From contig CM060989.1 in the NCBI GenBank assembly GCA_030765065.1, positions 63,192,001 to 63,256,000 on the forward strand: a stretch of 64,000 nucleotides of DNA, read 5' to 3'. Numbering within the stretch: position 1 is the first letter of the stretch; the number at the start of each line of letters is the position of its first letter. Shown here piece by piece: positions 22,449 to 35,652 of the stretch. A program made the position numbers and the translations under genes. This stretch comes from Deroplatys truncata. Lineage: Eukaryota > Arthropoda > Insecta > Mantodea > Mantidae. The notes under the pieces are model-generated. The model was not told the origin of the DNA. It searched no databases and worked only from the letters and a program-made list of their open reading frames with translations.

Positions 22449-23147
22449 TTGCTAATAATAATAATGATTTCTTTGCTTCCTTTTTAATGTAACTATATTT
22501 TGTGTTGAAAACTTTATTTTAAAGGATGTTCTATCCATGTTATGCAAATTAGTAGTACGGTACACCTGTAAACTACGCTCGTAACCTGGGTTTGACTTGC
22601 AGACACGAACTAACAAATGGAAGGGAAGAACAAATATATCCATGCGCTGTATTATCCGATATCTTAAGTTCTGATTTGTTTCTGCTGGATTCAGATTTTG
22701 GTCATCGGAGTAGGTAAATGACATAGCTGGAGTGAGTCACCAAGCCATGCTATTACAGAAATCTGATTTAGTGCGTCAGCTAAATCAGCTTCATTCACAA
22801 CTCAGTTAACGCTGCATTTTACATGAGAACCTCTACTCCTTCCTTCATTGTTTTGCATGTTTTCATTTAGACTCAAGGGTCTATGGAATATAGCATTGAT
22901 TCACTCACAAGAAACACAGTCAAGGTCTATCAAGAACTATAGTCCAACTCTTTGGGGACACGTGCGAGGAATTAACGTGAAGTGTCGACTTCTTTCATTC
23001 CTTATCTAGCACAGAGTTAAACACAGCTTTCAATAATGCAAAACTTAAAAGTATCGAAGGTTTATCACAAAGTATTAGACATACTTCGACACCACCGAGT
23101 TTCACGATATCGAGGTCCCATTCCTAGTTTTCAGGTTTAGGAAATCT
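22449..23147. repeat. hAT-like dispersed repeat, copy 1
   Basis: Homologous, in reverse, to 31605-32345 and partly to 52885-53130. The right edge reads GGTCCCATTCCTAG, whose complement CTAGGAATGGGACC resembles hAT terminal repeats (TAGGGATGGG type). There is no coding capacity. Confidence 0.6.
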
Positions 23148-23333
23148 CTCAATATAACCACGCGTTTCTTTGGTGCGACAGTTTATGCTAGCTCGGTGCA
23201 AGTATGAGTGTTTTCGAACTTCAGAAGAGTAGAATGGACTTCATTTGCAGGAAATTAATTTTTACAGATACTGTCCATTTATTGTTACTACTGCATGAAG
23301 CAAAATGTATGCACAAAATACTCACTTAAAAAA

Positions 23334-24222
23334 TTGGATGTGTTACACTCACACGACTTTCTCTACTCTTGTACAAACTATTTTTATAAACGCTTATTCT
23401 CCATCTACTTCATGTTAATAAAGATAAACATTTGCAGAGTCTATCTTATTGCTAAGTTTCTTGTAGGTGCAAGGGGAATATATATTTGCAAGGGCAATAT
23501 AGAAATACAGTAGCCTTTAAGCATAGACATATCTCTTAATAGCTGGTTGCTAGGTGCAGCACCATTCTCTTTGCCACAGATTAATACTCTTTGCATATCC
23601 AAGACAAAAAAATGAATAACGAATTCCCATTTGAGAAAATAAGTATTGAAAAATTTAAGGGAATAACAAGCAATATCTCGAAAATGATTCACTCAACAAA
23701 AATGTATATGACATAAATTGTGTATTTTAACGCGATCTACATTTTTTGTGCAGTAAAATTTTGTCTATCTCTTATGGTTTACCAGTTATGCAAAAGTCGT
23801 TCACAATGAAAAATACTTTTGGAGACATTCCCAGGAAATTCAACATATACATTTTATTTGTCATAAAAATATCTTAAACATATGATGTTTTAATCAAAAT
23901 CGTTAGAGTCATTTTCGAGAAAATTAAAATTTTCGAAAAATGTTCCATGTAAAGGGTAATCTGGGGTAGGGGGATTTTCTTGAAAACCTTCGTGTCCCAT
24001 CTCTAGAAGATACTGAACCTAAATACCAAGTTTGGTGTTTATCCGACTGTTCGTTTCTGAGTTATGTTGTTGACAGACACACACACGGCCATGTTTCCAA
24101 AAATCCTTTCTTTTTTTGATTCAGGGGGTCTCAAAACATATATTTCCGGTGAAATCTCGGTATTGAATTTTTCGGTGTAATACCATACTTCCCCTACTTA
24201 CTATACGTAGTAGAGAAAGTAA
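23334..24222 (+). repeat. A-run element (type A), full length
   Basis: Begins TTGGATGTGTTACACTCACA and ends GTAGTAGAGAAAGTAA, with a short CA tract at 24075-24085. Confidence 0.9.
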
Positions 24223-24705
24223 AACTAAAAAAAAAAATAATTGTAAACGACATAAACCACGCTTTACCAGTTATGCGAAAGTCATTTAGAATGAAGATGA
24301 GTTTTGTGGACCTTCCCAGAAAATTCATGATATACATTTCATTTGCCATGAAAATATCTTAAACATATGATATTTACATCAAAATCGTTAGAGCCATTTT
24401 TGAGAAAATCAAAAAGTTCGAAAAACGTTCCATGTAAAGCGTAGCCTGAGGTGGAGCGATTTTATTGAAAATCTTCGTGTCGCATCTTTGAAAGATACTG
24501 AACCTAAATACCAAGTTTTGTATTTATTCGACTTTTCGATTCTGAGTTATGCTGTTCACAAACACATAATCACGGACCTTATACTAAAACTGCTTTCTTT
24601 TTATTCATGGGGCCTCAAAACATGTATTTCCGGTAAAATCTCGGAATCAAATTTTTAGGTGGAATGCAATACTTCCCTACTTACTATATGTAGTAGAGAA
24701 AGTAA
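24223..24705 (+). repeat. A-run element, 3' part, directly downstream of a full copy
   Basis: Starts in an A-run and continues with GTAAACGACATAAACC, then the family body to GTAGTAGAGAAAGTAA. It is more diverged than its neighbour, so the upstream full copy may have inserted into the A-run of this older, truncated one. Confidence 0.8.
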
Positions 24706-24709
24706 AAAT

Positions 24710-25985
24710 GGAAGCTCATTCTCAAACTTTACAACAGTTTGTCTGGTGCTAACTCATCTCGTGGGCGTGGGTATACAGTGATGTTGAAATAACGACATTT
24801 TCATTACCCTTTAGCGCAACAATTCTTATTGGCCAGAGTCCAGTGAAACAAAGTATTAAATACGTTATGCCAAGCCAAGCTATTACCGCGTTACCCGAAT
24901 AAACATTTTCCTACTGCGGAACATATTTAGGAAAATATCGTTCCATAGAGGATTCAAGAACTCTTATACTGAATTCTGAACGCTAACTCTCAAAACAATA
25001 AGGGTGTGTGGACACACGCCTTTTTGTTTCATTACGCTCCGCCTCCCGCATTAGGACTTTCTCTCTTAATACTCACATTATTGGTTTGCTAGTTACATAC
25101 ATCCTCCCTTACCTATTTTTTCACCCTAGCTACTGTTGACAATCTAACCTAACTCCTTCTACTAGAATTTAGAACTCTTACCTTAGACTTCATTAATACC
25201 TGACCACGGCTAGAGCCACTAATTATTTCTCGTCTAGCAAGCTATAATCGTTCCTTTTCCAGTTTCAATTCTTCCAAAAAAATTATTACTGTGCGTTGCC
25301 ATTTCTTATGTATCACTTGCATATATATTTTACTTGTTTATTACTGAATATTAATTACAGCTGAGTTTACCTATACTGTTTCAATATGGAAACCACAGCA
25401 TGCTGTGAAGAGGATTTCTACTTTGCCAAAACCCAGTTTCCAGTTCTACTGAAAAAATAAAGTGCTACAAAACTAGAACTAAACTTACCTGACAATTTAA
25501 GGACTGGTTCATGGAAGCTGCAAACTTCCTATTAAATGAAGATGAAATCTTAAGATAGGTCTGCAAAACTGGATTTGGTTGAAGGAGGATTCTTGGCACT
25601 TGAGGAAAAAGGGAAAGAGCTGGTAGCCCCTTGCGTCAAGAGAAGGAAAAAACTGCAGGTGCCTCCTAGAAAAAAGTAGGTTAACAAAAACATTTGGGAA
25701 TCTCATTTTCATAGGTTTGTGGAAATGAATGCTGTGGAGCAGCACAGCAAGAATGAAATACATGTTACACATCCACATGGCTTTCTCTAGCAATGACAAA
25801 TTCACATATATCTAATGTACTTTTCAAATAAAAAGTGAGTGTTCTATTCACGATGCGTGTCTCAGAAATTAGGGTGGACCATTAAGAATGCTGGTTTTTA
25901 ACTGTTAAATAAAGTACTCCATTTTCGTTAAATGTAACATATTTCAATATCAATACAAACTATACATGTTGCCATTACATATGAA
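24710..25985. other. No recognised gene or repeat
   Basis: Nothing assignable. The open frame at 25509-25805 on the minus strand has no known motif, and the plus strand of the same region is purine-rich and looks non-coding. Confidence 0.4.
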
Positions 25986-25991
25986 AAAAAA

Positions 25992-26330
25992 TCTGATGTG
26001 TTACACTCACATGACTTTCTCTACTCTTGTACAAACTCTTATTCTTCATCTACTTCATGTTAATCGAGATAAACATTTGCAGCCTCTATTTTATTGCTAA
26101 TTTTCTTGTAGATGTAATTTGGGAAAATAAGTATTCAAAAATTTAAGGGAATAACAAGCAACATCTCTCTGGCATTCACAGTGTTGTGATATAAATATTG
26201 CCTCCAAGTTACGCTGTTCACGTACATGCACGTATCGTTTTTAAAATGTTTTTTTCCAAGGGACCTTTAAAGCATGTATTTCCGGTGAAATCTTGATATC
26301 GAATGTCTGGATGGAATATTTCTTCTACCA
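25992..26330 (+). repeat. A-run element with large internal deletion
   Basis: The 5' end TCTGATGTGTTACACTCAC is typical. After about 150 bp it jumps to the 3' region (TTACGCTGTTCACGTACATG and the GTATTTCCGGTGAAATCTTG block). Confidence 0.8.
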
Positions 26331-27089
26331 AACTCTACCTACCTACCTTCCTGTGTGCTTCAGGTACCAATTACTTTTCAATTTTCGTTTTTCTGAAAAG
26401 GATCTAGGATGGGTCGAGTTTATTTAGGTTTTAAACATGCCATTTATTATTCGAAGGTTCATTTTGATGAATATTTTATAAAAACAGAACGGAGTCCAAA
26501 GTTCTTCTGTTCGAATTAGACTCACTAAAACATGTCATGTTTAATTGTTAATATACAGGTTTAAAAGTCACACATACATTAACAAATCTACCACAAACAC
26601 AAATACATTCAAAAGAAACATAACATCTTATCAATGACGATATACACGTGCCATTACTGCACATAGATGGTCTACCCTACCCAGCGAACATAAAGAGTGG
26701 GGTAATGCGTACAGCATTCTGAACACTGTTGAAGGTAGACATATGACGAAGTGTCTATCCAAGACGTGCTAAACGCCGGCTGCGGAAGAAAAGTGAAGGA
26801 AGCAGCATAACCCAAATATTATTTTGTCCCTTTGCTTTATAAGAGGAAGGTAGACACATAAGAAAATGTCTATCAGAGAGATAGCTTTGTGCAGAGGGCG
26901 AAACACCTCCTGTTAATGCATAAAAATTATAAGCAATTTACGCACAATTAAAGACATTTATTTATATACATGTCACCCAAAACTTGCACTTGTATGAATG
27001 AATAAAGATAATCCTATAAGCCATTCAAAAACAGAGGAAAATACGGTTTTCAGCATAAAATTATATATATTTTTAAGTGGGAACCTCAA

Positions 27090-27363
27090 ATTATTTTTGG
27101 CCAATTTATAACATGAAAAATAAGATTATGAATGGAGTTTGTTGCATCGCAATGGTTCAATTACACCCCGAATAATGTAACGTGAAGTTGACGGTTAAGC
27201 TACAACGAAACGCACATCAGTTGAACGTTCTGAGATTCAACTGCGTGTTGAGTCTCAAACGCAAACTTCATGTTGTAGTTAATCACAAGGTGATTGACGA
27301 ATTACAATACGACTAAAGCTGTTCTAAATGTTATTTTCGTGTTATAAATTGAACTGGAAATAA
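27090..27363. repeat. Possible foldback/MITE-like element
   Basis: CCAATTTATAACATGAAAAA at 27101 is inverted relative to TTTTCGTGTTATAAATTGAA near 27332; the match covers roughly 35-40 bp with several mismatches. The interior has no coding frame. From 26335 to 27090 I recognise nothing. Confidence 0.35.
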
Positions 27364-27507
27364 TACGGAAGTTCTAGTCATAAAAAAATGGAAAATAAAT
27401 AAAAGGTTCAGGTATGTCTTTCCTTGTATCAACAAACAACATTCTCAATATTAGTTTCCATGTTTTTAATTGTGTAAAAAATAATACGGCGTTTCGATTA
27501 AAAAAAA

Positions 27508-28273
27508 TCTGATGCGTTACACTAACATGACTTTCTCTACTCATGTACAAACTATTTTTACAAACTCTTATTCTCCATCTACTTCATATTGATCCAGATG
27601 TTAATCTTATTGCTAATTTTCTTGTAGATGCAAGGGAAATTGGTAGGCTTTAAGCGATAGTCGAATATTTTAAGAGCTGGTTGCTATGTGGAGATTCCAT
27701 TCTCTTTGCATTACCCCCCCACCAAAAGAATAACGAATTCCCACTTGAGAAAACGTATAAGTATTGGAAAATTTAAGGGTATAACAAGCAATACCTCGAA
27801 AATGGTTCACTCAACAAAAAAAATGTACATGACATAAATTGTGTATTTTAACGCGATCTGCATTTTTTGTGTAGTAAAATTTTGTGTATCTCTTATGGTT
27901 TACCAGTTATGCAAAAGTCGTTCACAATGAAGAATACTTTTGGAGATATTCCCAGAAAATTCAAGTTATACATTTTATTTGTCATGAAAATATTTTAAAC
28001 ATATGATATTTTAATCAAAATCGTTAGAGCCGTTTTTGACAAAATTAAAATTTTCGAAAAATGTTCCATATAAAGGGTAATCTGGGGTGGGGGCATTTTC
28101 TTGAAAACCTTCGTGTTGCATCTCTGGAAGATACTGAACCTAAATACCAAGTTTGGTGTTTATCCGACTGTTCGTTTCTGAGTTATGCTGTTCACAGACA
28201 CACACAAGGAAATGTTTCCAAAAATGTTTTATATGCATTCAGTGCATCTCAAAACATGTATTTCCTGTGAAAT
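27508..28273 (+). repeat. A-run element (type A), 3' end lost
   Basis: Starts TCTGATGCGTTACACTAACA; the body is complete up to ATGTATTTCCTGTGAAATTG, where it meets type-B sequence. Confidence 0.85.
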
Positions 28274-29301
28274 TGCTATATAAACTATTCTTACGAAAGC
28301 GTATTTTTCTATTTCTTTTAATAATCATTGCAGAAATAGTTACAATACTCATTTCATTATAGATACAAGGAAACATCGATAGTTAAAGGCGTCATTTCGG
28401 GCTACAGGGGGGCGCAGACAACTTGGTACCTGGAAATTAAATTGAGTTTTATTTATGGACGCTCTTTAACTGATGGGGTTCTTAGCGTTCCATTCTATAT
28501 TGGAAGTGAAAGACCGGTAATTTTGCTCAGAGACCTCGAGGTTCTTTTACGTGCCGTAAATCTACGACACGGGACCACCGGCTTTACTTCCCTTCCGAAG
28601 GAAGTCATGCTAAGGATTTTTACGCCCGAAAAAAATCCATCGCCCTTCGCCGGGTTTGAACCCAGGACCTCGGGAACTAGAAGCTAGCATAGTAACTAAT
28701 AGACCACGGAAGACATTAGGCTATTGGTTATTTTGCTCCACCAAAAGAAAAATTACGAGAACTGTACTTTTAAATATAAATATTTCGCATTTAAGAAATA
28801 AAACATAACTTTCTCTTAGGCTAAATCCAACCATTAATAGATATCTTGGAAATGGCTTTTGGCACAAAAAACAGGTTATTTCAAATAGTCTGTGCTACAT
28901 TTTTTGTTTAGTAAATTTTCGTCTATCGCTTAACGCTTACTAGTTACACAAAATTAATTCCAAATAATGTGGACTTCACAGCTTATTGCCAGAAAATTCA
29001 AGATATTAGATATGTGGTATTTTAATCAAATCATGGGAGCGTTTTTTTTGAGAAAATACAATATTTCGAAAGGGTTTCCATTTAAAGGGTAGTTCGTGTC
29101 GCATGTTTGGAAAGTAATGAACATAAATAGCAATTTTGATATTTATCCCCATTTCTTTTTGAGTTATGCTGTTCACAGACACACGCACATGGATCTTTTT
29201 TTTTGGATTCGGGGGGGGGCAACATTATTAGAGGTGTATCGAATTTTTAGGTGTAATGCAATACTTTCTCTACCTACCAACGTTGTAGAGAAAGCAATAG
29301 G
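28274..29301 (+). repeat. Type-B A-run element split by a SINE
   Basis: The left piece (28274-28385) has CTATTCTTACGAAAGCGTAT and TTTCATTATAGATACAAGG. The right piece (about 28780-29301) has the body and a 3' end of the form TTCTCTACCTACCAACGTTG, then TAGAGAAAGCAA. Confidence 0.65.
28432..28715 (-). repeat. tRNA-derived SINE (family S2)
   Basis: On the minus strand the head reads CCGTGGTCTATTAGTTACTA (A-box region) and GGGTTCAAACCC (B box). The body contains CCGGTGGTCCCGTGTCGTAG and the tail ends CAATTTAATTT. Other copies are at 44908/46803-47020, 50765-50990 and 56224-56398. Confidence 0.85.
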
Positions 29302-29434
29302 TTACATGTATGTTGAAAAATCAAATTTGCGTACATTTTTGAATGATCTATACCATCTACTTCAATGAGTTCCTACCCAACCTTCATACCTGTTCAAGTC
29401 GTTTTTCAATTCCTATTTTTGTCTCACAGATATA

Positions 29435-30670
29435 CGAGGACAATCTCAGAAGTAACAGACCTGACGTATATATAGCGGTTGTTGTTTCAAATAAATGACT
29501 ATTTTAGAAAGTACCAACCTTATAAAGCTTAAGTTTGAAGTTTGATGATGCTACGTTGTTTAGTAATTGTTTAGCAGCCATCAATAGTGAACTCTCTCAG
29601 TGAATTTGTAAACATGGATAAAACTGGCCATCGTTATGTGATACAATACTTTCATTTGAAAGGTGTTAGTCCAACTAATATTAGAGCTGAGCTAGATACT
29701 ACTCTGGGGGAGTCTGCTCGTTCGATTACAACAGTAAAATATTGGGTTGTACATTTAAGCGAGGCCGTAGGAGCTGCCAAGACGAACATCGCAGTGGTCG
29801 ACCAAATGAGGTGACCACTCCAGAAATTGTGAAGAAAATTCACAAAATGGTATTGGATGACCGTCGACTGAAAGTTCGCGAGCTAGCAGATTCGTAGACA
29901 TTTCAAAAAGTGTCATACATTGCATACTAACTGAAAATTTAGCCATGAGAAAACTATGGGCAAGATGGGTGCCGCGTTTACTCACAATGGAACAAAAGCA
30001 GCGTCGTGAGGATCTTTCAGTCGAGTGTTTGGCGATGTTTCGCTGCAACAAAACAAAGTTTTTTCGTCGATTCATAACCATGGATGAAACATGCGTCCAT
30101 CACTTCACACCTGAGACGAAGGAACAGTCAAAACAGTGGATTGAAAGGGGAGAATCGGCTCCAAAGAAGGCTAAGACAGTTCCATCTGCAGGCAAGGTCA
30201 TGGCGTCAGTTTTTTCATTGATTATCTTCAAAAAGGAAAATCAATCAATGGCGAGTATTAGGCAAACTTATTGTAGCGTTTGAATGATGAAATCAAGCAA
30301 AAACGGCTGCATTTAGCGAAAAAGAAAGTTCTGTTTCATCAAGACAATGCACCGGTTCACACATCCATTATCACCACAGCCAAAATCAGTGAGTTAAAGT
30401 CCGAATTGCTTCCTCATGCACCCTATTCGCCAGACTTAGTCCCTTCTGATTATTTTCGGTTTCCAAAGTTGAAGAAATAGCTTGGTGGTAAAAGATTTGC
30501 CAACAACGAAGAGGTGGAGTTTGCAGTTGATGGCTGTTTTGCAGAACTCGACGGTTCTCACTATAAACAGGGTATCGAAGCGATTGAACATCGCTGGGAA
30601 GTGTATCGAATTGAAAGGAGACTACGTAGAGAAATAAAAATGTTTTCTTTGTTAGGCGACTCATCCCGAC
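29435..30670 (+). mobile_element. Mariner element, 3' end not identified
   Basis: The left terminus CGAGGACAATCTCAGAAGTA follows TA at 29433-29434 and resembles mariner termini. The transposase relic fills 29614-30675. No inverted partner was found on the right. Confidence 0.75.
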
Positions 30671-30675
30671 AGTAA
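29614..30675 (+). pseudogene. Mariner transposase relic with all three catalytic Asp
   Basis: The N-terminus (MDKTGHRYVIQYFHLKGVSP) is the HTH region, followed by a GRPNEVTTPEIVKKIHKMV linker in a second frame. RFITMDETCVHHFTPE carries the first catalytic Asp, VLFHQDNAPVHTS the second and YSPDLVPSDYFRFPKL the third, consistent with a D,D34D mariner. A stop follows the third motif and at least four shifts are needed overall, so it cannot make transposase. Mariner enzymes act in the nucleus, cutting at TA-flanked inverted repeats. Confidence 0.85.
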
Positions 30676-31604
30676 TTATTTATTATACAGTCTGGACAGT
30701 TTAAATGATTTAGTGGTTATTCATTTCCAGATATCAATAACTTGTACTTCCAAATAATGAATATACTTTATTACACTCACATATATTAATACAATGCCCT
30801 TACAAAATTGAACACAAAGTACTGCTGACCTACAAGAAAGAACAGTTTTTAGCGTCAAGACTAAGAAATAATTGACATGAGGAGCTTGTGTCGAGGAAAG
30901 TGGTGACGTTATCTTAAGAGATTTTTAAGATGTGGGTGTCCCCGGCAAAATGCCAATTGTCTGTGGGGGTGAAGATTTCCGTCATTGAACTACTAGCAGG
31001 AAACGTCTCGTAGCATTTCGCAATGGAACAAAATGTTGAGGAAAATGGAGCAGATGTAAAACAACAAAACCTTCGCGAAGTTACATGGTAACTTATACCA
31101 ATGGTATCTGAAAATTTGTGTTTAACGGATTTAAAGGTGTTTTCTGCCAACGGTATTAATCCTAACGTACCTGCGAAGCAAGTTATTTATTTTCCATCCC
31201 TCCTTATGTTTCTCCCGCACAACGTGCTCACTTTGTGAATAATTAAGCCTGAAAGCAAAACTGACACTTACGAAATTGTATTTTGAGATGTAGCTTATTT
31301 GTTGCAAGCAAATATCGCCGGTAGATATAGCAGCTTTTTCATCCGAAATTCTTGTTTGCATAAGGCACTTCTGAATACTAGATAACACTGAGGTGCTCTG
31401 ACTTTCATTGGAAATGCTTGCAAGTACACCAGCAATTCACGTAAGGCACTGCATACTGAAGGAACATTATATATCCTTGCAGGAAGCTAGAAATACGTAT
31501 GTATTCGTTTCCAATGGCTGCCCATTAGCGCAATAATGATTTATTTGCGTCATGCTGGTTCCTGATATGGGAAGCTCCCGTTGTTTGCCCTTCTTTACAC
31601 GGTT

Positions 31605-32345
31605 TTAAGTAGGAATGATCTCGATACCGTCGATACCTCGAAACTCGAAGTGTAATGCTTTGAAATAAATCTTCGATACTGTTTCGATACTTTTAAATTT
31701 TTAACTTTTACATTATTGAAAGTCGTTGCGTTTAACTTTATGCTAGATAAGAAATGAAGGGAGTCGAGACCTCATGTTATTGCCTCGCACGTGTCCAAAA
31801 GTGTTGCTGGACTATAGTTCTTGATAGACCTTGACTGCGATCAATGTAACTTTCCATATACTCTTGTGTCTAAATGAAAATATGCAAAATGGTGGGGAAA
31901 GGGCTAGAGGTACTCATGTAACACACAGCATTAACTGCGTTGTGAATTAACCTGATTTAGCTGCGCACTAAATACGTTTCTGCAATAGTCTGGTTTGGTG
32001 ACTCATTCTCAGCCATTACATTTACTTACTCTGGTGACCAAAATCTGGAAATCAGCAGATACAAATTAGAGCTTAAGAGGTGACATAACACAGTGCATGG
32101 AAATATTTGTTATTTTAGTTGAGTTTTATGTAAAATATATATATATATATATGTTTATATTTTCATTATTGGAGAATATAGAAGAGTTTATAGCATTTGT
32201 TTTTTTATGGGTAAAAATATCCTTAAAAAGAAACTTTTCAGCACAAAATATAGCTACATAAAAAGAGAAATAAATAAATTATCATCAGTCTATATTAACA
32301 ATAGGGGATATATAACCTCTGGCATTATCAAGATGAAAAAATTGC
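31605..32345. repeat. hAT-like dispersed repeat, copy 2 (inverted relative to copy 1)
   Basis: It starts TAGGAATGATCTCGATACCG. Words shared with copy 1 after inversion include TGGACTATAGTTCTTGATAG and GTGACTCA near 31998. A (TA)n tract of about 18 bp lies at 32135. The far end matches copy 3 in ACAATAGGGGATA. Confidence 0.6.
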
Positions 32346-32469
32346 TGCCATAACTGGAGAACGCCAAACAGGAACAATTTCGGAATTAGCATACAATACA
32401 TGAGTTACATGAGTTTATACACAGAAAATCACTGAGGACTCAATTCAGTGAAAATTACCTTTATAGTTT

Positions 32470-33025
32470 TTTTTTATAAAATCAGTATCCAGTAATACTG
32501 GTATCGTCTCATCACAAGTTTTAAATTTCTGCGCCCTGAAGCTCGGGAGCTTTCATTATCAACATCGCCGTTCCTCCTCTTGAAGAAAAGTCTGCTCTCT
32601 CCATCTCTGATATGGACGTCCAACTTTATTTTCCCACTTGGGTTACGGTCTAACATATTTCTTAGTATTTTGATTCTTCCAATCTCAGTAATGTTCTTTC
32701 CAATTATTTTTTATTTTCCACAATTGTTTCTTTTAAACTATAAACATTTAGCTCTTCTCTAATTTTTGTGTTTCTCTTTTTATCCATTATAGTATATCCT
32801 CGAACTGCTCTTAAGAATCGTATTTCGACTGCTTGTACAGCATTTTCCTGTCTTTTTGTCAATGGTATGACTATCACTTTGTAAAATTTCATTTCTCTCT
32901 CTTTCCTCGCCTTTTTATTTAGGTTTTTTCTTACCGTGTAGCACATTTGTTTAAATCTATTTAAACGCGTTTTATATTTGTATTTTGTTGGCCAAAGTCT
33001 ATCCACGTCTCTAATAAAGTTTATT
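32470..33025 (-). pseudogene. LINE ORF2 C-terminal relic
   Basis: The minus strand reads MCYTVRKNLNKKARKEREMK, then FYKVIVIPL, a gap, RQENAVQAVEIRFLRAVRGY and TIMDKKRNTKIREELNVYSL. The order (thumb, then a tail with AVRGYTxxD) matches LPMAGYTLLDHQKNEDIRKE-like sequence at 63110-63170, so the same LINE family is present. A second frame continues as far as 32474. Confidence 0.75.
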
Positions 33026-33165
33026 TAACCGGTTGGGTGTTCAATCGCTCTTGGTCTTTGGTGTTGCACTTTGGATTGCTGGTTGTTCTTGAAGAAAGCC
33101 GTGATCTATGGTGCTTCCTTAGAAACAAACTTTCGAAATTATGGTCTTAAGTCTCTCGGTTACTT

Positions 33166-34010
33166 CAGATGACGTCCCAAAACGAAATATTCAGGATTAG
33201 CACTGACATCTGGTCAAAAACTTACTTTGTGACTAATGACCGCCGTTACCCTCGAAGTAGTTCCCTTCCACACGTAAACAACGGTCCCAACAATTCTGCC
33301 ATTTTCCAAATGCGTCCAATGAGGGCGTTTAGCACAGATAGCGTTTCTTCTTGAATCCTCTCAATTGTATCGAACCGACGTACTTTCAACTTGATTTTCA
33401 GTTTGGGGAATAGAGTGAATCCGCGGGGTGCCAAATCAAGCGAGTACGATGGATGGGGGGACAATCGCCATGTTGTTTTTCGTCAAAAAGCCCTGGTGAA
33501 CAGGGCGTATTATCGTGATGCAACAGCCAGTTCCCTTATCGCCAAAATTCGGGACGTCGTCTCTGCCGTCGCAAAACGTCACAGTGGTACGTGGAATTCA
33601 CTGTATGATTTGGTGGTACGAATTTTTTGTGCACAATCCCTTTGGTATCAAAGAAAATGAGGAGCATGCAGCTTGTGCAGCTGACGGGCCTACCGGTGAG
33701 AGCATCAACTTCAATGGCTGTACGGCCCGCCCTGAACCGAGCATGCTACTCAAACACACACGTGTACGGCTCATGCTTTGCCCCCCAAACACTTGTAGAA
33801 CTATTGCGACGGTCTCTGTAGAACTTTTCCCGAGATTTGCACACACACTTTCTGTTCTAATCTTGGATCCATGTAAAATTGCCACACACTACAAACAAAA
33901 TATGATGAAAAGTACTATAGAATCTCAACATATCTACCCAGCTACATGAAACTTTAAACACTCACTCATCAGATGTGCTAGTGTTGCCACCTAGCGGTAC
34001 AAAACTCTAC
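33166..34010 (-). mobile_element. Internally deleted mariner-like element
   Basis: On the minus strand an N-terminal HTH segment (VFGGQSMSRTRVC, then GRPVS) at 33800-33690 is followed closely by a C-terminal segment around 33540-33250 with YSLDLAPRGFTLFPKLKIKL and RRFDTIERIQEETLSVLNAL. The central catalytic portion is mostly missing. The outer flanks share words (ACTG-CATCT) in inverted orientation, suggesting decayed terminal repeats. Confidence 0.65.
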
Positions 34011-34019
34011 TGCAATTAC

Positions 34020-35640
34020 TGTCGAGATGGCAGTATCAGTCCCGAATATTTTGGATACCACCTTGTATTTTCAGTTACTGCCTCCTAAAATTAAATTATT
34101 CTTTGGCTTTATTAATTTTCGTTCATTTATCTGCAATTTTACCTATGTAATTCGCGTCTTTTTGACATTTCCTTACAAAAATGCGCGTATTATCATGTTC
34201 TTCAGCTGTGATTCCTGTTGTAATATTTTCAACCTGTACCAAGAATATGTTAGCCGGAAGCAGTTTGTATTGATATAAACACGAGTTTCCTATACCAAAT
34301 GCAGTTCACACTTTATGGAATGTACTACAGAATTCGATAAATTTCAATAACTGATTAACAACTAACTTGCGTTTGGAACTATTTTCATTTTTATCTCTCC
34401 CCTGTAAGAAAATTCGTATCTGTTGTCATTTTGTGTCTTCTTCATATGGCATTTCATTTCATATGTGTAAAATGGTACAAGAGCAATAATTGCTAACAAC
34501 TTGCTTCGAGGAACAACATAGATAAAAATTTAAGTGTGCTATATCCTTCTGCAATGTTGAACTACAAATTTGGCCATTTCTAAGGTTAAGGATGAATCTG
34601 AAATAACTGGATAAGAAGGATGATAAACGATGGCGGAAAGGAAGACATGATTCATCACTGTCCTTGACACAAGATCGCTAGGCTACATCTGCCCACAATT
34701 CAACTTCGTATATAGGTTATATCTACTTAAGTACTGCACTACATATGTACATTCCTCATGTATCTTTGACTAGAAAACATGGTAATGATATTCATCTCCT
34801 GAAAATGCTGATTAAGGTGAATCATAGCAGTAATATCAGTCGTCCTATACTTCAAAGTTCAAACCATATTTAAAGGCTTAGCTTGAAATTGGCTGCCTGT
34901 AACATTGGCAAATATAGGGTCCAGGAGTTTGTTTGCTCCCTCCTATAACACGGGAATTGAACATCAATTTTCAAAGAAATCCATGCATAATCTTGTGTTT
35001 CTTACATTCAAATACGGTAAGACCTGTGTATTAGAAATATTTATAAGAAGAAAATCCCTCGAAACCAAAAGAATTTCCCAGAAGAGAATCCATGTTGAAA
35101 CGTGTCTAGAAATTTCGATCACAGAAGCCATTTTTAAAAGTCCAACGTTAGATTTCAGTCTTAACTACAAGCTTCAGATATCGAGGGCCAAATCATCCGT
35201 TTAAGGGGAGCTGTACAAACAACTGAATGTTTTCCAATATTTTTATTTGATAGATTATACATTTCTGCACATCTTCCCACGGTGCTTTGTTCTCCACTTA
35301 TAAGATCTCGTTTTTAAGATCAGGTACGGGTTGTGTTTTTGTGCGTGTGTGTTTATACCATTATTTATTACTCTTCTTAATATTACAAGTAGTTTATTAC
35401 ACGTGAACCCAAAATTATTCTTTAGAACGCAATAAATGTTAAAGCTCTCACACGGGTGTTTCTACCTGCCCAGTCACCACTCAGGCAGGCCCTACCACCG
35501 ATTATTTAACCTGGGCCCACCCCATCCAAATTGCGCACCCAGCGAGCTTCAACAACAGCTTTCTGGCTGTGAAATGGAGGCTGTCTCTCGGCAGAGAGCG
35601 ATTCGACTCGTATCAAATGACTTGCAATTTCCCGCCCCTC
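34020..35640. other. No recognised gene or repeat
   Basis: The largest frames are 34905-35204 (plus, 99 codons) and 35436-35666 (plus). Neither shows a domain or a repeat in this window. A short (TA)n lies at 35640-35652. Confidence 0.4.
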
Positions 35641-35652
35641 TATATATATATA

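Noticed and set aside
28640-28715. Possible tRNA gene on the minus strand
   Set aside because: A and B boxes are present, but the acceptor stem does not pair and the segment is the head of a multi-copy SINE.
33515-33949. 144-codon plus-strand frame
   Set aside because: It is the antisense shadow of the mariner-like N-terminal segment on the minus strand.
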